From positions 331,822-395,821 of the forward strand of contig NZ_JAJHNP010000008.1 in assembly GCF_020819595.1 (NCBI RefSeq): a stretch of DNA of 64,000 bases, written 5' to 3'. Under the pieces are notes generated by a model. That model saw only the letters and a list, made by a program, of their open reading frames with translations. It was not told the DNA's origin and made no database searches. Below are positions 24,801 through 31,959 of this stretch, piece by piece (position 1 is the stretch's first letter; each line of letters opens with the position of its first letter). Source of the stretch: Streptomyces barringtoniae (GTDB lineage: Bacteria; Actinomycetota; Actinomycetes; Streptomycetales; Streptomycetaceae). The position numbers were made by a program, and so were the translations under genes.

Positions 24801-25934
24801 GCCGTCCTGGCTGCAGTTGCGGTAGCGCCGCTCGATGTATCCGACGTTCAGGTCCCAGCCCAGACCGGCCCAGGACGCTTGCGTGTTCGCCGACGACGTC
24901 AGGGCGTCCACCGACTGCGAGTCGTACGAGAGGGACAGCGACGGCGCCGACCCCGTCGGAGGCTTCGGCAGCTGGATCGGCAGATCGTAGGTGAACGCAC
25001 CCGACCCCACCGACACATCCCACGAACCCGACGCGTTCAACGACGAGGCCCGGTAATCTCCCGCGTCCGACGACGACGTCGACGCCACCGTGTACACCGT
25101 TCCCGACGACGTGGTGGAGGTAGCCATCGGCGCCGACCGCACCAACTGCGTCGACGCCCCCGACCCCACTCCGGTCAGCGACAGCCGGCCCGACGGATCG
25201 CCGTCCGCCTCGACCGTCGCCGTCAAAGTGCCGGTCTTCACATCGTTGGTCGCCTTGACGATCTTCCGGTCACCGGGCGAACAACCCTTGGCCTTCGGCG
25301 TGGTCAGCGCACACGCCGGAACCTTCACCAGCCGCAGACGCGAGGCGAAGTCACCGCCGTAGGCGTTCCTGAAACCCGAGTAGTCCAGCGTCACCCGTAC
25401 CGGCCCCGCGGCCGAGACCTCGTCCTTGCGGGTCAGCTGCACCCCCAGCCCGACACCGCCCGCAGGGGCCACCGCCTTGCGGTCCAGCACCTCCACGTCG
25501 ACCGAACCAGGCGCCGACGTCGCCTTCGCCGCCAAGTCACTGCTCAACGCGCCTGTACGGGAACCATTTTTCACCAGATCGGAATGAGACGCGGGGCCAA
25601 CCGACACGACCGCGGCGTTCGCGTTCGCGTCGCTGCCGGCGGCGTCGACCACCGCACCGGACGGAGCCACCGCCAGCGCCTTGCCCGGCTTGACGCCGTT
25701 CAGGTTCACCAAAGCGCCGGTCGCCTTCGGCCAGTGCGATGCAACCGGTTTGCTGAGCGTCGGGTCGTGCTCGTCCTTACGAGCGGGCGCGGCGGGCTGC
25801 ACCGGCACCGACGGTGTGCGCGTGACATGCGACGCGCCCGACTGCGGCGAAGCCGCCGCCGGCACGCCGGTGAGGACGCCCGCCACCAGAGCACCGGAAA
25901 TGACCAGCACCAGACTCTTCAACCGCGATGACAT
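18882..25934 (-). CDS. RHS/YD-repeat polymorphic toxin with HINT domain
   Basis: A 2350-residue secreted giant. A signal peptide follows the start (MSSRLKSLVLVISGALVAGV, cleavage after PAAA). Then come a Ser/Thr-rich region and a SpvB-like block with FTYDLPIQLPKPPTGSAPSL (~300). Dozens of YD/RHS repeats run to about residue 1850, followed by the RHS core end GFLGKTQDDSTGLDILGARA...SDPTGL (~1860-1930). The C-terminal HINT/intein-like protease (~2085-2230) starts CSFAPETPVLMEDG and ends VLVHN. The last ~120 residues (VSIYKAPSKGLTEKIMKNGF, YSDGSAYFG, VIEVRIPKADF) look like an ADP-ribosyltransferase-type toxin; that assignment is tentative. The immunity gene overlaps the stop codon. The role is interbacterial competition. 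Confidence 0.9.
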   Translation of the reverse strand: MSSRLKSLVLVISGALVAGVLTGVPAAASPQSGASHVTRTPSVPVQPAAPARKDEHDPTLSKPVASHWPKATGALVNLNGVKPGKALAVAPSGAVVDAAGSDANANAAVVSVGPASHSDLVKNGSRTGALSSDLAAKATSAPGSVDVEVLDRKAVAPAGGVGLGVQLTRKDEVSAAGPVRVTLDYSGFRNAYGGDFASRLRLVKVPACALTTPKAKGCSPGDRKIVKATNDVKTGTLTATVEADGDPSGRLSLTGVGSGASTQLVRSAPMATSTTSSGTVYTVASTSSSDAGDYRASSLNASGSWDVSVGSGAFTYDLPIQLPKPPTGSAPSLSLSYDSQSVDALTSSANTQASWAGLGWDLNVGYIERRYRNCSQDGISDVGDLCWDSPNTAQEPDGAVYVISLNGVNSELVQDGTGTGSYHVQDDPGWRVQHLTGGHGADDEYWVISAQDGTRYYFGWGRSERTDPDPNWDKYTHSVLTVPVVGNNPGEPCYSQFPEPCTQAYRWNLDRVVDANEVETSYFYDKQENHYRSVISTDQARVYDAASYLTRIEYGWASQIPGAQLPAEVTLSHVGRCQDRMSYTDPLTQNVPACPSISDHPEAYPDVPTDLICDGTAADDSCKSITGVTYTPTFFSTDMLWDIHTWVRDSDSSPWDPAMQYQMKYGLPDPSGTIGHQLWLDYVERRGYGDGDDITLPTINFNGEWLDNQVGSDTLNFRRVNEVHGDLGSFVDVTYAQPDACDINNPPTESSDTQDCFHQTWTPEGDTTQHGGWFKKYLVSKVTSDAGVGKGANDDGDPVMTTTYEYHGGAAWAFPNDPLTPDSDESWSDWRGYQQVEVFTGTKANAASTYYWLYQGMDGDRTSKSDSSQTRSASVIDGAGTSYTDHAWLKGQVLESSQRDGTGQSHERVWHDYWSYDTATYVGLPDARFVRESTTTTDDLISGGAWRRHIINNVYDNSSSTSTTYGLPVRTEDLGDNAVPGDERCTVYGRAYNTDTFPNSAVKRWMVLDDETIHHSTDCAGRNSANIDSDTITLYDGATSLATDKPTDGNVTTAITDIDASHSRTVTSTYDQAGRVRTVTDAKGNATGDTADHTTTTTYSPATSWPTSGVTVTTPDPDGTGPGTAMTTTTWYSRLWGSAYKILDANGQTTRIDHDAVGRTWKVWKPTEMGGYDAGTTPSMRFTYTITTKPNSDGVPYLVNRSDAPPVVKSETLQSRTTYVASYTYLDGLGRTRETQTDAPGGTGRTVVSTRYDTSGNVTGTSAPFYNDGGKAGDGMVLPTLDTIPSYADLLIDYAGRTTQSRILAYNKPQIQGQTITNYHGDYTTTMPSVGERTNTYTDVFGQTSKVVEFGPSTYTTTYQYTAAGKLWKITDAKGNVTTYTYNWAGERTATTDPDTGSSSTTYDDNGNIATTTDANTATLSYTYDNLNRPLTTSQGSTVLNAHTYDTAPGGVGQLASATSYSGGKAYTTAVTSYDADGRALGTTYTLPSDTMGMAGSYTYDYGYDAAGHQTSVHYPALGGLPEETVTTAYDGLGLPTRVTSSLGTTYVDATNFDTLGRLTGRTYGTTASTTTTAQRSYHYDDATGTGWLSNITTTTSTKSTVQNDTYTRDTAGQTTELKDNLTGQSECYNYDELDRITRAWTTEASTACSGAFTPDLTSTTLSPYQLDYTYDGIGNLQKVTSTTSSGANVRDYVYPGYSADQSTYTAGAAHPHAVTSIVTSTGTDTYSYDADGQMKSRTESGTSTDYTWNPLNQLTKTTIHATGGDKTTNYLYDADGNLLERAAPTEAVLYLGGQEFHKASSANPVGTRYYSDGTSVCAMRVADSGNGTLTWLMSDGQNSSQLTIATATGTATRLRYLPFGAQRGTTSLPSSTDRGFLGKTQDDSTGLDILGARAYDPTLGRFLTTDPLSAPYDPQDLNAYTYSNNNPISYSDPTGLCAQADCPTRNCPSCLNRTPTDTNPNSPALHDHAGSGSTPSNRPHKTATSNSASTTTLPSCSGKGCTEDPNRWQAIQQAAAAETTAQKIHDYEMVGMAIGGLVAVVPVGVACVEAPVIAPACVSGAGGLANGVNSMFSGANEGVDPEPPAEGCSFAPETPVLMEDGKRKPIGKIKVGDKVQSANPQTGKRQGSRTVQHVWINHDHDLLDVTIRTSRGHTFTLHTTANHPFWDNTTRTWVPAGELHHGDALNTATSGHVHVVATHSTPGEANRWNLTVQQLHTYYVLAGDTPVLVHNTDPACDVSIYKAPSKGLTEKIMKNGFDHADFPGTPGDMYSDGSAYFGMQDEGKQIALDYASRGNWDSNVIEVRIPKADFDEHFSRYVASYDGRPGAQVIIPHTAFDQLNKYPRSIVGQ

Positions 25935-26267
25935 CGCGCAACCCCCACCAGACATGGCACAGAGTCCGCACCATCCCCGGCCCCGCCCCGCAAACACTCA
26001 CAGGCCCATGCCCCGGCCTGCGGCTTCACCCGAAACCCACAGCCCGGCCACAAAGGCGATGCGGAACGTAACCGACGGATAAGCTTCAGGTAAAGATCAA
26101 CGAAACGGACATCGAGCGTCGGATGACGACAAGCCCCAACAGAGCCTTCCGGTGATACGCATCACACTTTGCGCCTTTGGGGAACCAACAGCAGTCCGGG
26201 CTGGCGTGGACTGATCGCGTGGTGCTTCAATCCTCCAACCAATGCGAAGCAGGGGGTTGTGGGCAGC
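25935..26267. other. Divergent promoter region
   Basis: About 330 bp between the leftward RHS gene and the rightward Tat-secreted protein gene. No gene and no confident promoter motif; it must hold both promoters. Confidence 0.45.
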
Positions 26268-27359
26268 ATGCGGGACGCTCTTTCGACGATGAGCCGCAGA
26301 CAGTTGATGAAATGGGCCGGAGGAATGCTGGGAACGGCCACCTTGGGCTCGGCCGCCACCGTCGCCTTGACCAGCGGCACCGCATCCGCAACCGTCGCCG
26401 CGTCCTCGAAGTTCGACCTCACCGCGGCGTCGTCCGAGTTGTTGCGGGAAATAGGACTCCAAGACGTCCGCGTCATGCAGTCCTTCTCCTTCGACAACAC
26501 CAACAAGCACATCTACACGGTCGGCCTCGTCCAAGCCTCCAGGCAACTCCCGGGGGAATCCCGCCAGTACACCGGCGACGAACGCTCGGCCAACGGCGAT
26601 CTAGTCGTCACCCGCCTGGACCTCACCGGTGCGGAAATCGGGCGTATGTACCTCAAGGGATTCGGCCACGGCGTCGCGATAGCCGCCGAACCCTCCGGCA
26701 ACAGCGCCTACCTGTGGACCGAAACCGACGCCGTTGCGTCCACCGATGCGAACAACGTCACCAATGGCTGGGGCAGCAAGTTGGCCCGCTTCAAGTTCGT
26801 CAACGGCGCGGTCCTCAACACCGGCTCATCGCAGCTGACCAAGTACAGCCCCGTCTCCGGAGCTGACCGCACCACGGTGGCCATCGACCCGGTCAACAGC
26901 CGCCTGGCCGTGCGCTACCGGCTCAACGGCACCTTCATGTTCAGCCTCTACGACCTCGCCGCTTTCAAGTCCGGCACGTTCACCCCGCTGGCCACGGTCA
27001 CCCAGCCGACCGGCGCCGCCTATTCCGACTTCCAGGGCTTCACAAGCCTCGGCCAGTACCTGTACATGATCGACGGAAACGCCTACACGTACGCCAACAA
27101 CACCACGACGACGCCCACCAATCCTGACGGCAACACCTACATCACCAGAATCGACTGGAACACCGGATCCGTCAGCGACCGCCAGCTCACCAAGGCCGCC
27201 CAGAGCCTCTACTACCGGGAACCCGAAGGCCTCGCCATCCAGATCCCGGACACCAGCAACATGGCAGCCTGCCGACTGGTCATGGGATTCGCCTCGGAAA
27301 ACTCGGCCACGGATACCGACAAGATGGCCAGCTTTTACTACAAGAGCAGCCTGATTTGA
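26268..27359 (+). CDS. Tat-exported beta-propeller-like protein
   Basis: A 363-residue protein. The N-terminus MRDALSTMSRRQLMKWAGG contains a twin-arginine SRRQLMK motif followed by a hydrophobic stretch ending ASA, a Tat signal peptide. The mature part is rich in beta strands with recurring hydrophobic-aromatic repeats (FSFDNTNKHIYTVG; SGNSAYLWTE; GQYLYMIDGN), suggesting a propeller. Related streptomycete proteins carry the loose label teichoic-acid biosynthesis protein C. No catalytic motif. ATG 26268 follows GGGGG and precedes the Tat motif. It diverges from the RHS toxin by 333 bp, so it may be an accessory for surface binding (inference). Confidence 0.7.
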   Translation: MRDALSTMSRRQLMKWAGGMLGTATLGSAATVALTSGTASATVAASSKFDLTAASSELLREIGLQDVRVMQSFSFDNTNKHIYTVGLVQASRQLPGESRQYTGDERSANGDLVVTRLDLTGAEIGRMYLKGFGHGVAIAAEPSGNSAYLWTETDAVASTDANNVTNGWGSKLARFKFVNGAVLNTGSSQLTKYSPVSGADRTTVAIDPVNSRLAVRYRLNGTFMFSLYDLAAFKSGTFTPLATVTQPTGAAYSDFQGFTSLGQYLYMIDGNAYTYANNTTTTPTNPDGNTYITRIDWNTGSVSDRQLTKAAQSLYYREPEGLAIQIPDTSNMAACRLVMGFASENSATDTDKMASFYYKSSLI

Positions 27360-27576
27360 TGCGGCGATATTGATCGTCGCGGAGTAACCAGCGCAGTAGG
27401 TCGTCAGGCGAGCAGAGCCGCCAGGGCATCGCGAGGGGTCCGGTCAACAGATTGGGCCCCTCGTTCAGCCCTACCTGCAGCCTGTTGAGCATCTTCAGCA
27501 AGGACGAGCTCAGCGAGCTCTGGCCGTGCGCCTCTGGCCCCATCCCCGTACGCGCCCGCGCCGGCAAAATGCTGCC

Positions 27577-28009
27577 ATGCCCCAAGTCACCCCTTCTTCC
27601 CTCGCAGTGTCGGCCCGCATGAGCCGACAGAGCTCCCGCGACACCGCTGCTGAGGTTGCGGTCCGACGGCTCCTGCACGCGGCGGGCATGCGCTACCGGG
27701 TGAACGTTCCGGTCCCCAGCATGCCCCGTCGCGTAATCGACATCGTCTTCACGAAGGCCAAGATCGCCGTCTTCATCGACGGCTGCTTCTGGCACGGCTG
27801 TCCTGAGCACGCAACACAGCCGAAGACGAACGCGGAGTGGTGGCGAGCCAAGCTCGACAGGAACATGGCTCGGGATGTCGAAACGACCGACCACCCTGAC
27901 GGCTGAGGGATGGACTGTCCTGCGCTTTTGGGAGCACGAATCCCCCGAGTACGTTGCCGACCGGGTCGCCGCTTGCGTCACCTCGACTAGGCGTGAGTCC
28001 CGCTCATAG
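27577..28009 (+). pseudogene. vsr: Very short patch repair endonuclease Vsr, frameshifted
   Basis: Vsr nicks beside T:G mismatches arising from 5-methylcytosine deamination. The frame from ATG 27577 shows MSRQSSRDTAAEVAVRRLLH, YRVNVPVPSMPRRVIDIVF with the catalytic Asp, and FIDGCFWHGCPEH. It then stops at 27904 after TTDHPDG. One extra base in CCC (27894-27896) explains this. Removing it continues as LTAEGWTVLRFWEHESPEYV to TAG 28007-28009, the normal Vsr C-terminus. No cytosine methyltransferase gene lies alongside, apart from a 64-residue stub at 39942. Either a recent pseudogene or a base-calling error in a short C run. Confidence 0.8.
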
Positions 28010-28411
28010 GGGAAGCCGACGACTTCTTCGTCCTGAACGCGATCAGGCCCTTTGTGACCTTGTCCACAAGGTGCTGAGCTGCACGTACCACTCCGCAGGC
28101 GTCCATAGCCGTCCAGGACGGTACGGGCGCGGCTGCCTTGTTTGGCCCCCCGTTTGGCCCCCTGCTCGGACGCCTGCGGGGCCATATCGTGGGCGGATCG
28201 TGCCTGGTCCCGGGGCCTCTGGGCGCGCTCGCTCGGCCGACTACGTGCGTCCCTGTTGCCGGCATGAGCTTGGTGTACGGACAGCCCGAGCATGCTCCGC
28301 AACGCAACTGGGCAGAGAAGCATCTACGGCGGTGACCGATCCGTGACAGAACGTAGAGTTCGCAAGCGTCACTTTGGTCCCTAACCTATGGTCGAGGGGG
28401 AGGTGAGTGGC
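28010..28411. other. Non-coding junction with TTTGGCCCC repeats
   Basis: No gene. A TTTGGCCCCCC-GTTTGGCCCCC direct repeat lies at about 28140-28162, resembling that at 11479-11502. It may mark the left arm region of an older element end. The promoter for the following pair must also be here; ribosome site GGGGGAGG at 28396-28403. Confidence 0.45.
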
Positions 28412-29571
28412 ATGTCTGTCCGTGTCCGGGTGGAACCGGCTCTGTTGGAGTGGGCGGTTGAGCGGGCCGGATGGTCGGAGGAGATTGCTGCCCAACGTGT
28501 CCCGAAGCTTGACGAGTGGCTTACCGGGAGAGCTCGCCCCACGCTGAAGCAGTTGGAGCGTTTCGCTCACCTCACCCACGCACCGCTCGGACTCCTGTTC
28601 CTCCCTGAGCCGCCGGAGGAGCCTGTACCGATCCCCGACATGCGAACGCTCGGCAATCGCGCCATTGTTCGCCCCTCCGTCGACCTCCTTGACACCATCT
28701 ATTCCTGCCAGTCGCGGCAGGACTGGTACCGCGATTACGCGAACAGTCACGGCGCCCCAGACCTCGAATTCGTTGGATCTGTAAACACGTCTAGTGACTC
28801 CCGTGAAGTAGCCGACGAGATCAGGGAAGCGTTGCGCTTCAGCGTTTCTGAGCGGACGGCTTTTGCAACTTGGCAAGAAGCGTTGCGCCAACTCATCGAC
28901 CGCATCGAGGGTATTGGGGTTCTCGTTATGGTCAATGGGGTGGTGGGAGCTGACACGCATCGTAAGCTAAAGCCGGAGGAGTTTCGCGGCTTCGCCCTGT
29001 CCGATCCCATTGCTCCGCTGATTTTCGTTAACGGTGCGGATACTAAAGCTGCTCAAATCTTCACCGTGGTTCATGAGCTTTGCCATATCTGGCTCGGTGA
29101 AAGTGCACTCTCTGATGCTGCAATGGCGAAGAAGAGTGACAATGAAGCGGAGCTATGGTGCAATCGTGTGGCAGCAGAGGTGCTTGTTCCGCTGGTTGAA
29201 ATTCGCAGTGAGTACGGCGGTGACGCCACAGTTGCCGAGTTGGAACGTCTTGCGCGTCGGTATCGCGTAAGTACCCTAGTGGTTTTGAAGCGGCTCTATG
29301 ATGCAGGGTTCCTTCAATGGGATGACTATCAGGCGCGGTACGCTGCTGAACGCCAACGTGTTGTCGCCGCAATGGCAGGGCGGGAGGGTGAGTCTGGTGG
29401 CAGTTTCTATAACACGCAGCCTCTGCGTCTTGGTCGACGGTTCGGTTCGCACGCGCAGTGATCGCAGACACCTTTGAAGGCGGGACGCCCTTCAGGGATG
29501 CCTATCATCTTCTGGGTACGAAAAAGCATCAGACGTTTGAGAATCTCGTTGCGAGTATCGGGGCCGCCTAA
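28412..29571 (+). pseudogene. XRE-ImmA/IrrE metallopeptidase, C-terminus frameshifted by 5-bp duplication
   Basis: In frame from ATG 28412 (GGGGGAGG 8 bp upstream) a 349-residue product is made. It has an N-terminal XRE-like region (RVPKLDEWLTGRARPTLKQLE) and an ImmA/IrrE zinc-peptidase domain with HELCH at 221-225. Then GGSFYNTQPLRLGRRF is followed abruptly by GSHAQ and TGA 29459-29461. GGTTC is tandemly duplicated at 29439-29448. Deleting one copy reads on as ARAVIADTFEGGTPFRDAYH and LLGTKKHQTF to TAA 29569-29571, the normal family ending. That TAA overlaps the next ATG (TAATG). The peptidase core survives, so partial activity is possible. Such proteins act as antitoxin or regulator for adjacent DUF4411. 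Confidence 0.85.
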
Positions 29572-30071
29572 TGTATCTAGTCGACTCCAACGTGCTGATC
29601 GAGGCGAAGAATCGCTACTATGCCTTTGATATAGCGCCTGGATTCTGGGCGTGGCTTGATTACGCTCACACTAACTTCGTAGCATGCAGCATTGAGCCTG
29701 TAAGGGATGAGTTGATCCAGGGTGGGGACGAGCTAGCAGATTGGGCGAGCAGTCATCCTGACTTCTTTCGGCCCATAGACGCAGTCACTACCACGCACTT
29801 TGCTCCGCTTACGGTTTGGGCTAATTCTCGCAGCTACACGACTGCTGCCATCGCGGAATTCTTGAATAATACGGCCGATTTCTTCTTGGTGGCCTATGCG
29901 ATAGCGCACAATCATACGCTCGTCACCCACGAACAACCTCGGCCGGACTCCAAGAGGCGTATTCTTATTCCAGACGCCTGCGAGGCGATGGGTGTGACTT
30001 ACGCGAATACATTCGTAATGTTGCGCAATTCGAGAGCGCGGCTTGACTTCCAAACGCCGACGGCTGCCTGA
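29571..30071 (+). CDS. DUF4411 family protein (PIN-like putative toxin)
   Basis: A 166-residue protein of the DUF4411 family. It starts MYLVDSNVLIEAKNRYYAFD, with the first PIN-type Asp in LVDSNVLIEA, and later has NNTADFFLVAYAIAHNHTLV (about 103-122), carrying the second acidic cluster typical of PIN-fold ribonucleases. The ATG overlaps the natural stop of the upstream ImmA/IrrE gene (TAATG), so the pair was translationally coupled; the upstream frameshift now ends translation 110 bp earlier. Such pairs are viewed as toxin-antitoxin modules. Codons (CTA, ATA, GCT-rich) are more AT-rich than the chromosome, a sign of transfer. Confidence 0.8.
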   Translation: MYLVDSNVLIEAKNRYYAFDIAPGFWAWLDYAHTNFVACSIEPVRDELIQGGDELADWASSHPDFFRPIDAVTTTHFAPLTVWANSRSYTTAAIAEFLNNTADFFLVAYAIAHNHTLVTHEQPRPDSKRRILIPDACEAMGVTYANTFVMLRNSRARLDFQTPTAA

Positions 30072-30089
30072 TCGTCGTACGGTTAATGA

Positions 30090-30125
30090 CGCGAGGACCT
30101 GGGTCCATGTGAACCCAGGTCGCCT
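30090..30125. terminator. Bidirectional terminator
   Basis: A hairpin with GACCTGGGT / ACCCAGGTC arms between the convergent DUF4411 and XRE/TPR genes. Outer GCGAGG/CCTCTCG bases extend it imperfectly. Confidence 0.7.
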
Positions 30126-30134
30126 CTCGTGAAG

Positions 30135-31382
30135 TCACCGAGGCATGAACCCGGGCTTCTGCTCGGCGAGCGAGTGAAGCCGGGCGAGGTAGTCCTGTGC
30201 CCCCGGCTCGGAGCTGTACCGGTGGCGCATCTCGGCAGCAAGCTCGCGGCTGGTCATGATCAGTGAAGGCACCGACTTGCGGTCCCCTTCGAGAGCCCGC
30301 TCACCCATGATGAGTGCCTGTTCCAAGTCGCCCTCACGCGCCGCCGTGACTCCTAGCGTGACCCGCGCTTCTGCGTTGCGCATCGGCGAACGCTCGGTGC
30401 CGTCGAAGTCTGTTCCCGCCCTCAGCACCTCTTCTGCGAGCGTGCGCGCAAGCTTGTCTTCGCCGACCAGGCGGTAGCAGTCCATCGCGTAGAAATCGAA
30501 CTTGGCTGGGTCAACCACGAAGTGGTTGTCAAGGTTCTCGGGGTACGGCATCCCTTCGAGCAACCGCCGCCCCTTGTCCAAGGCCACCTCGACTTGCCGG
30601 CGGTCACCGATCCGCGCCCACGCCTTGGCTTCCTGGGCTGCGAGCTGTACGGCCACGCCGTGATGCTGTGCCGTCTCGGCTCCGGCCTGGGCCGCTGCGA
30701 TGACGCCGCGGTAGTCGCCGTTCGTGAGGGCGAACCATGCCCGCATTTCGTGTGCCCACCCGGCCACCTCGGCATGGTCAGCCTCGGTCGCGAGTGAGAG
30801 CGCGGCCTGTCGCGTCGACTCGGCCGCGTGACGGGCGCCCGTGTCGTACTCGACACAGCCGACCAGTAGCGCGAGCCAACCGGACAGTGCGAGCACCTCG
30901 CGGTGCTGCGCGAGTGTGAGGCTCTTCGTGTGAAGTTCGACGACACGGCGTAGCCACTGCCGCCCCTCGATGAGGAGCTGTTCGCTCGGCATGAACGGGT
31001 ACTCCGAGGCGAGCCGGTCCGCCGTGATCCGGAGGGCATCAAGCGTGGCGTTGTCGACGTCGGACCGGTTGAGACGGCTGACGATCTCCAGCGTCTCCAT
31101 GCCGGACGCGGCCAGGATCTCCTTGTCCCCGTCTCGCCGGGAGGGCGCCGGGAAGAGTGCGTGAGTCACGGTGCCGAAAGGGGCCGCGATGATCGGTTGG
31201 TAGAAGTCGTTCGGCATCTGGCCTGACTCCCAGCGCTTCCACTGGCGAATCATGCTGTCTTCCGCGGGCAGCTCCGTGGGAGCGTGCGCCCGCAGCACCC
31301 TTACCGCGTCACGCTGCGACCAGTCACGGGCCGCTCGTTCAGCAGCGATGCGCCGCGCCCATGCGGGCCTGTCGTCGGTCAT
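30135..31382 (-). CDS. XRE-type regulator with TPR-like C-terminal domain
   Basis: A 415-residue protein. Residues 5-65 form an XRE-like helix-turn-helix (ARRIAAERAARDWSQRDAVR; IRQWKRWESGQMPNDFYQPI). The remaining ~330 residues are helical repeats typical of actinobacterial SARP-less TPR regulators (EYDTGARHAAESTRQAALSL, MRNAEARVTLGVTAAREGDL). ATG 31382 has an ideal GGAGGAG site. Such regulators sit at the left of many AICE cores, beside the GntR gene, and are thought to control replication/transfer genes. The C-terminal repeats may sense a peptide or partner protein (inference). Confidence 0.8.
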   Translation of the reverse strand: MTDDRPAWARRIAAERAARDWSQRDAVRVLRAHAPTELPAEDSMIRQWKRWESGQMPNDFYQPIIAAPFGTVTHALFPAPSRRDGDKEILAASGMETLEIVSRLNRSDVDNATLDALRITADRLASEYPFMPSEQLLIEGRQWLRRVVELHTKSLTLAQHREVLALSGWLALLVGCVEYDTGARHAAESTRQAALSLATEADHAEVAGWAHEMRAWFALTNGDYRGVIAAAQAGAETAQHHGVAVQLAAQEAKAWARIGDRRQVEVALDKGRRLLEGMPYPENLDNHFVVDPAKFDFYAMDCYRLVGEDKLARTLAEEVLRAGTDFDGTERSPMRNAEARVTLGVTAAREGDLEQALIMGERALEGDRKSVPSLIMTSRELAAEMRHRYSSEPGAQDYLARLHSLAEQKPGFMPR

Positions 31383-31540
31383 GCGCCCTCCTCCGAGTGC
31401 CTACTCCGAGTCTCACCCGCGAGCCAGGGGGACAGGGAAGGGGACACAGGGGTGTCACTGGACATGTCCCCACCTCCGCCGAGCCGTCCCCTGGGTGTCA
31501 CTTACCTCACAACTTCCGTTCCCCGCATGCTGGTTGCAGA

Positions 31541-31876
31541 TCACGCACCACCCGGGACGGAGCGCTCTTCGAGCACTGCGACCCGTTCAGCCAATGCCTG
31601 AATCTGGGAGCGGATTTCCTTGATGTCGTCGCGCACGTCGCTGCTGGGGGAAGCCCCGTCGCTGACGAAGTTGCCGAGATTGCCGGCCGACACGATCAAC
31701 CCTTCGGCCCGGAGCGCAGCCAAGCCGTTCTGGATGGTCTGGCTCGCGAATCCGAAGCGGTCGATCAACTCGCGCTGTGACGGGAGTTTGTCCCCCGGCT
31801 TCATCTTCTTGATGTCGTCGCGAAGTGCGTCCGCGACCTGCACCGCTTTCGGCTTCGGCCCTCCTGTGGCAGTCAT
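31541..31876 (-). CDS. GntR family regulator (KorSA-like)
   Basis: A 111-residue protein. Residues 8-75 form a GntR winged helix (VADALRDDIKKMKPGDKLPS; ELIDRFGFASQTIQNGLAAL; GLIVSAGNLGNFV). The short tail ends in a coiled coil (IKEIRSQIQALAERVAVLEE) instead of a ligand domain. In pSAM2 the small GntR repressor KorSA controls the replication/transfer activator pra; this gene is in the equivalent position. A pair of direct repeats containing ACTAGT lies immediately upstream and is the likely operator. Confidence 0.85.
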   Translation of the reverse strand: MTATGGPKPKAVQVADALRDDIKKMKPGDKLPSQRELIDRFGFASQTIQNGLAALRAEGLIVSAGNLGNFVSDGASPSSDVRDDIKEIRSQIQALAERVAVLEERSVPGGA

Positions 31877-31889
31877 GCTCTGAGCGTAC

Positions 31890-31959
31890 CCACCACAGCG
31901 AACTAGTGCGCATCACCCCGCGAGGGTTGTGCACCACAGCAGACTAGTGCAAGCTAGTC
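31890..31959. promoter_or_regulatory. Putative GntR operator repeats
   Basis: CACCACAGCRRACTAGTGC occurs twice (31891-31909 and 31932-31950), 41 bp apart. The second copy is followed by GCTAGTC, making a GACTAG-N6-CTAGTC palindrome at 31942-31959. All lie within 85 bp upstream of the GntR start. Confidence 0.6.

Noticed and set aside
20346..25931. 995- and 642-residue plus-strand frames opposite the RHS gene
   Set aside because: Gly/Val/Arg-rich mirror translations of YD repeats; no start context or motif, while the minus strand is an unmistakable RHS protein.
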